Below, piece after piece: positions 5,244 to 7,540 of a stretch of DNA of 7,540 nucleotides. The DNA is from Bacillota bacterium (GTDB lineage Bacteria > Bacillota > Sulfobacillia > RBS10-35 > JAJYVN01), in assembly GCA_021791995.1 (NCBI GenBank), contig JAJYVN010000141.1:1-7540 (forward strand). Direction: 5' to 3'. The notes below the pieces were generated by a model. That model saw nothing but the letters and a program-made list of their open reading frames with translations, searched no databases and had not been told where the DNA came from. Both the position numbers and the translations under genes were made by a program. The first letter of the stretch is position 1. Every line of letters begins with the position of its first letter.

Positions 5244-6663
5244 AGAATCCGCCATCCATGACGGAGATGACGCCCTCCGCGGCGGCCACCGAAACCCCTC
5301 CGACGGTAAGTCGGAGACCGTCGGTAAAGGCAAGGTCCGCCTCGGCCGGAGGCGGACCGCCGTCAGCGGAAAGGCGAAGTCTCCCCGGCACGCGCACCTG
5401 CAAGAGACCGCTCTGCAGGTCCTCTGCCAAAACGGCCGAACGAATCGAGATCCGCGCGCCATGCCGGTAGCGAAATTCGGCCCCCTGCGGGTAAACGCGC
5501 AGGCGGGAATGCACCGCCTGCGGTGGCTTTTCGAAGACGATGGTGGGAGCGCCCAACTCTCCGGTCGCCAATACGAGCAGCGTGCCCGGACCTTGCAGCA
5601 CAGCCTCCACTAGCGTCTGGTGTGCGCGGCTCGACGCGGCCAAGGCCTCGGCGGCCGCCGTGAGCCGCGCGGCGTATGCGTGGCGGAGCAACGCCCCTTC
5701 CAAGGTGCGATCGTCACGCCCTCCGCCATCAAATGGGACCCTCGACTCGAGGATCTCGTCCAGGTTGCGAACAACACCCTCTGCCACCGCGGTGCGCCAT
5801 CCCCGCGGAAATTCCGGGCGCCCCGCCCAGGAGCGCCGCCGGGGGGCGCTTCCTGGCGGCACCACTTGCTCCCATGCGTCGAGCAAAAGGCCCATGGCCC
5901 AACCACAGGCCGCGCATTGCGCCATCGCATCCAGGGTGCTCAACCGGCGCAGCACTGCCTTCAGCGGTGAAGTACCACCCAGCGCGGCCGCAAACTGAGC
6001 CCCCACATAGGCAGAAAGGCCAAGCAGGACTTCCGCGGCTCGCTCTGCGGCGATGTCGTCATCCTCCATGGCCGAACGCCGCTCGCGACGGAGGAGCGCC
6101 AACTCCCACGCGATACGGACAAGCTCTCCGGCATCCCGTTTGGAGCGAATGACCTCCTCCCAGAGACAACCCTCCACCGCACGGAGCGCGAATGCCTCCG
6201 CAGAGCCCCGGCGTGCGAGCGGCGGAGCGCCGTCCGCCGCAGAGGCCCTGAGGCACTGCCGCGCGAAAGCATCCGCCCCCAGGGCGTGGGCCAGAAGCGG
6301 AGCGGGCGCGGCATGCACCGCCACCGACCAAACGCTATCCCCGATACGCCAACGCTCCACCGCCGGTACACCCTCGATCCATGCCGACGTGGAACGCTCG
6401 ACGGTCCAGGGACCACCTTGGGCCTCCTCTACAACATGCACACCCTCAAGCGGGAGACCGTCCCGACCCACAACACGCCGTCCGAGGGGACCCTCCCCTA
6501 AAAGACAGACGGCGCCCTGGGCGGAAAGCCACAACCCAACGGCATTCAAGCGGCCTGACCACCCGGGCCAACCGGAGCCGAGAGGACGCGCCTCCCGGGC
6601 CGCGAGTAGGTTGGAAATAGCCCGTGCCGTCTCCTCATCTGGCACGAGCGGGGACAATCCCAT
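5224..6663 (-). CDS. Uncharacterised protein, possibly an inactive zincin-like homologue
   Basis: A 479-aa protein with no confidently recognised family and no signal peptide or clear membrane helix. The ATG at 6663 is chosen because AGGGG (6674-6678) lies 10 nt upstream; an in-frame GTG at 6738 would add 25 residues but lacks an SD. The order of segments recalls, from memory, a bacterial zincin-like family: PAPLLAHALGAD at about residues 120-131, where an HExxH would sit, then AFALRAVEGCLWEEV at about 157-171. ALLRRERR follows at about 189-196, then AAEVLLGLSAYVG at about 209-221 where family members read EGLAEY, and GWAMGLLLDAW at about 254-264. The catalytic Glu and second His are missing, so activity as a protease is unlikely. 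The C-terminal 100 residues look beta-rich. It converges on the mur remnant with a 20-nt overlap and lies 205 nt downstream of the ComA homologue on the same strand. The gene is sure; the family link is speculative. Confidence 0.8.
   Translation of the reverse strand: MGLSPLVPDEETARAISNLLAAREARPLGSGWPGWSGRLNAVGLWLSAQGAVCLLGEGPLGRRVVGRDGLPLEGVHVVEEAQGGPWTVERSTSAWIEGVPAVERWRIGDSVWSVAVHAAPAPLLAHALGADAFARQCLRASAADGAPPLARRGSAEAFALRAVEGCLWEEVIRSKRDAGELVRIAWELALLRRERRSAMEDDDIAAERAAEVLLGLSAYVGAQFAAALGGTSPLKAVLRRLSTLDAMAQCAACGWAMGLLLDAWEQVVPPGSAPRRRSWAGRPEFPRGWRTAVAEGVVRNLDEILESRVPFDGGGRDDRTLEGALLRHAYAARLTAAAEALAASSRAHQTLVEAVLQGPGTLLVLATGELGAPTIVFEKPPQAVHSRLRVYPQGAEFRYRHGARISIRSAVLAEDLQSGLLQVRVPGRLRLSADGGPPPAEADLAFTDGLRLTVGGVSVAAAEGVISVMDGGFFIHLKR
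5300..5324. repeat. 8-bp inverted repeat inside the convergent 3' region
   Basis: CCGACGGT (5300-5307) and ACCGTCGG (5317-5324) pair perfectly around a 9-nt loop. It lies within the coding sequence of the 479-aa gene, 57 nt beyond the mur-remnant stop on the plus strand. Confidence 0.45.
5334..5358. repeat. 10-bp GC-rich inverted repeat inside the convergent 3' region
   Basis: GGTCCGCCTC (5334-5343) and GAGGCGGACC (5349-5358) form a perfect stem with a 5-nt loop. It follows the 5300-5324 hairpin by 9 nt. Neither strand has a good T-tract; on the minus strand the stem is followed by TTGCCTTTA. A pause or roadblock role is possible but unproven. Confidence 0.45.
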
Positions 6664-6764
6664 TGCAACACCGCCCCTGCACGCCGGTCCATGGAACGTC
6701 CGGTCCGGATTGCGCACGGCCAGCATAGGCGGGGCCACGCTGCCCAGTCAACCGGTACAGCGAC

Positions 6765-6778
6765 CGCTACCAGTAGCG
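6765..6778. repeat. Palindrome in the gap between comA and the 479-aa gene
   Basis: CGCTAC (6765-6770) and GTAGCG (6773-6778) are inverted copies separated by two bases, giving a 14-bp near-palindrome about 100 nt upstream of the ATG at 6663. It could be an operator half-site pair or chance. No flanking promoter elements are convincing. Confidence 0.3.
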
Positions 6779-6868
6779 CTCTCACGACCTCGCCCTCGGC
6801 CCGTTGAGAACTCAGTCTCGGTCCGGTCCGGTTGCCAGAGCTTCACCTGGCCCGGGGGTTGCCACATA

Positions 6869-7540
6869 TCATTTGGGCTCAGTGGACGGCCCAGGCGGTG
6901 GCCCGTCAATGTGATTCGCTGTCGGAATGGCGCCCGCGAGTAGGGCGGCCCGCAGTGTATCTCCGCGCAGGCCCACGCGCAAGGCCTCAACGGACAGAAC
7001 CTCATCGGTGTGGATGTTGCCGAGGTTAACATTGGTTCCGAAGCGCAAGATCAGGTCTTGTTGTTGGGACTTCAGCGGCGCTTCCCAGATCAAAAGAGAC
7101 TGATCAGAGACCGCGGCGGCAATATCCTCCATCTCATCCTCATCGATGCTGCCGTCCTCGCGATAGATCACGACGCCCTTCCCCGATTCACGCCCTTCCA
7201 CGATGACCTTCCATGCCCCATGCTCCAAATCGGACCGGATCTGTTCACGGATATTAGTCCGGGGAACGCGGTCAGCGGGATGCTTTTTGCCCACTTCGGT
7301 CAACACTTGCAACCCAAGACTCTGGCCAATGTCGATCAGTCCATCACGCGTACCCGGAGACATTTGGATCGTTCCATCCGAGACCTCAATGCAGTCGAAG
7401 CTCAGGTCCGCCGCGCGTTGCAGAAAGGCTCGACCCCTGCCTTGAACCACCGCCACCTCCAGAAAGGTCCCTCCGGGGTAGATCTGCACATGGTGTTGGT
7501 GTGCCAAGGCAATCTTGCGACGTAAAATCGATTCAGAATA
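6869..7540 (-). CDS. comA: Phosphosulfolactate synthase, 5' end outside window
   Basis: This ComA-family enzyme adds sulfite to phosphoenolpyruvate to make (2R)-phospho-3-sulfolactate. It is the first step of coenzyme M synthesis in methanogens; in Bacillus the homologue YitD is linked to sulfolactate in spores. The frame is open to the window edge, giving 223 residues before TGA at 6869. The first residues (SILRRKIALAHQH) match the family, so the in-frame TTG at 7507 is internal. About 30-50 N-terminal residues are outside. Family blocks are VQIYPGGTFLEV, then FDCIEVSDGTIQM, VLTEVGKKHP, WKVIVEGRESGKGV, LIWEAPLKSQQQDLILRFG and VNLGNI with LRGDTLR near the end. The C-terminus has a proline-rich tail (GPPPGPSTEPK). 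No comB phosphatase or comC dehydrogenase is visible here; they could lie to the right. The family assignment is firm. The physiological product in this organism is inferred. Confidence 0.93.
   Translation of the reverse strand, partial: YSESILRRKIALAHQHHVQIYPGGTFLEVAVVQGRGRAFLQRAADLSFDCIEVSDGTIQMSPGTRDGLIDIGQSLGLQVLTEVGKKHPADRVPRTNIREQIRSDLEHGAWKVIVEGRESGKGVVIYREDGSIDEDEMEDIAAAVSDQSLLIWEAPLKSQQQDLILRFGTNVNLGNIHTDEVLSVEALRVGLRGDTLRAALLAGAIPTANHIDGPPPGPSTEPK

Noticed and set aside
6664..6738. GTG 6738 as start of the 479-aa gene
   Set aside because: No SD precedes it, and the extra 25 residues look non-coding. ATG 6663 has AGGGG upstream. It was not excluded outright.
6798..6868. Terminator after comA
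   Set aside because: Only a weak 5-bp stem (GCCAG/CTGGC) and short GGTTGCCA and CGGACC repeats are visible, with no T-tract.

Overview
The window is about 7.5 kb of GC-rich (roughly 60% by eye), densely coded bacterial chromosome. Strong purine-rich Shine-Dalgarno (SD) sequences, frequent GTG/TTG starts and a bacterial phosphosulfolactate synthase homologue suggest a high-GC Bacillota, perhaps a relative of the Alicyclobacillus or Sulfobacillus groups. No rRNA or other marker is present, so this placement is tentative. No mobile element, CRISPR array, tRNA or rRNA is visible.

Left block, minus strand (1-2869). A tight three-gene run starts at 2869 with a membrane-anchored family 5 solute-binding protein. 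It is followed by two small two-helix membrane proteins (95 and 107 aa), with gaps of 21 and 13 nt. The small proteins share a histidine, threonine, two prolines and a tryptophan between their helices and look like tandem paralogues. After a 147-nt gap comes the start of a bacterial-SH3 protein that leaves the window at position 1 and is therefore easy to miss. No permease or ATPase accompanies the binding protein.

Middle block, plus strand (3014-5243). A divergent intergenic region separates the binding-protein operon from an HtpX-type M48 membrane metalloprotease, which ends at a near-perfect terminator hairpin (3982-4008). Next is a broken MurE-like Mur ligase. A well-started N-terminal domain is joined, in a different frame, to the end of the central domain plus the complete C-terminal domain. 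The ATP-binding core is missing, so this is either a decaying paralogue or an assembly deletion.

Right block, minus strand (5224-7540). A 479-aa protein of no confidently assigned family converges on the mur remnant and overlaps its tail by 20 nt. Its layout recalls a bacterial zincin-like family that has lost the HExxH residues. Upstream of it lies a ComA-family phosphosulfolactate synthase (sulfolactate/coenzyme M chemistry), cut by the right window edge.

The genes do not form one obvious pathway. The most notable items are the mur ligase with its catalytic core excised, the paralogous small membrane pair behind an orphan binding protein, and the apparently inactive zincin-like protein.
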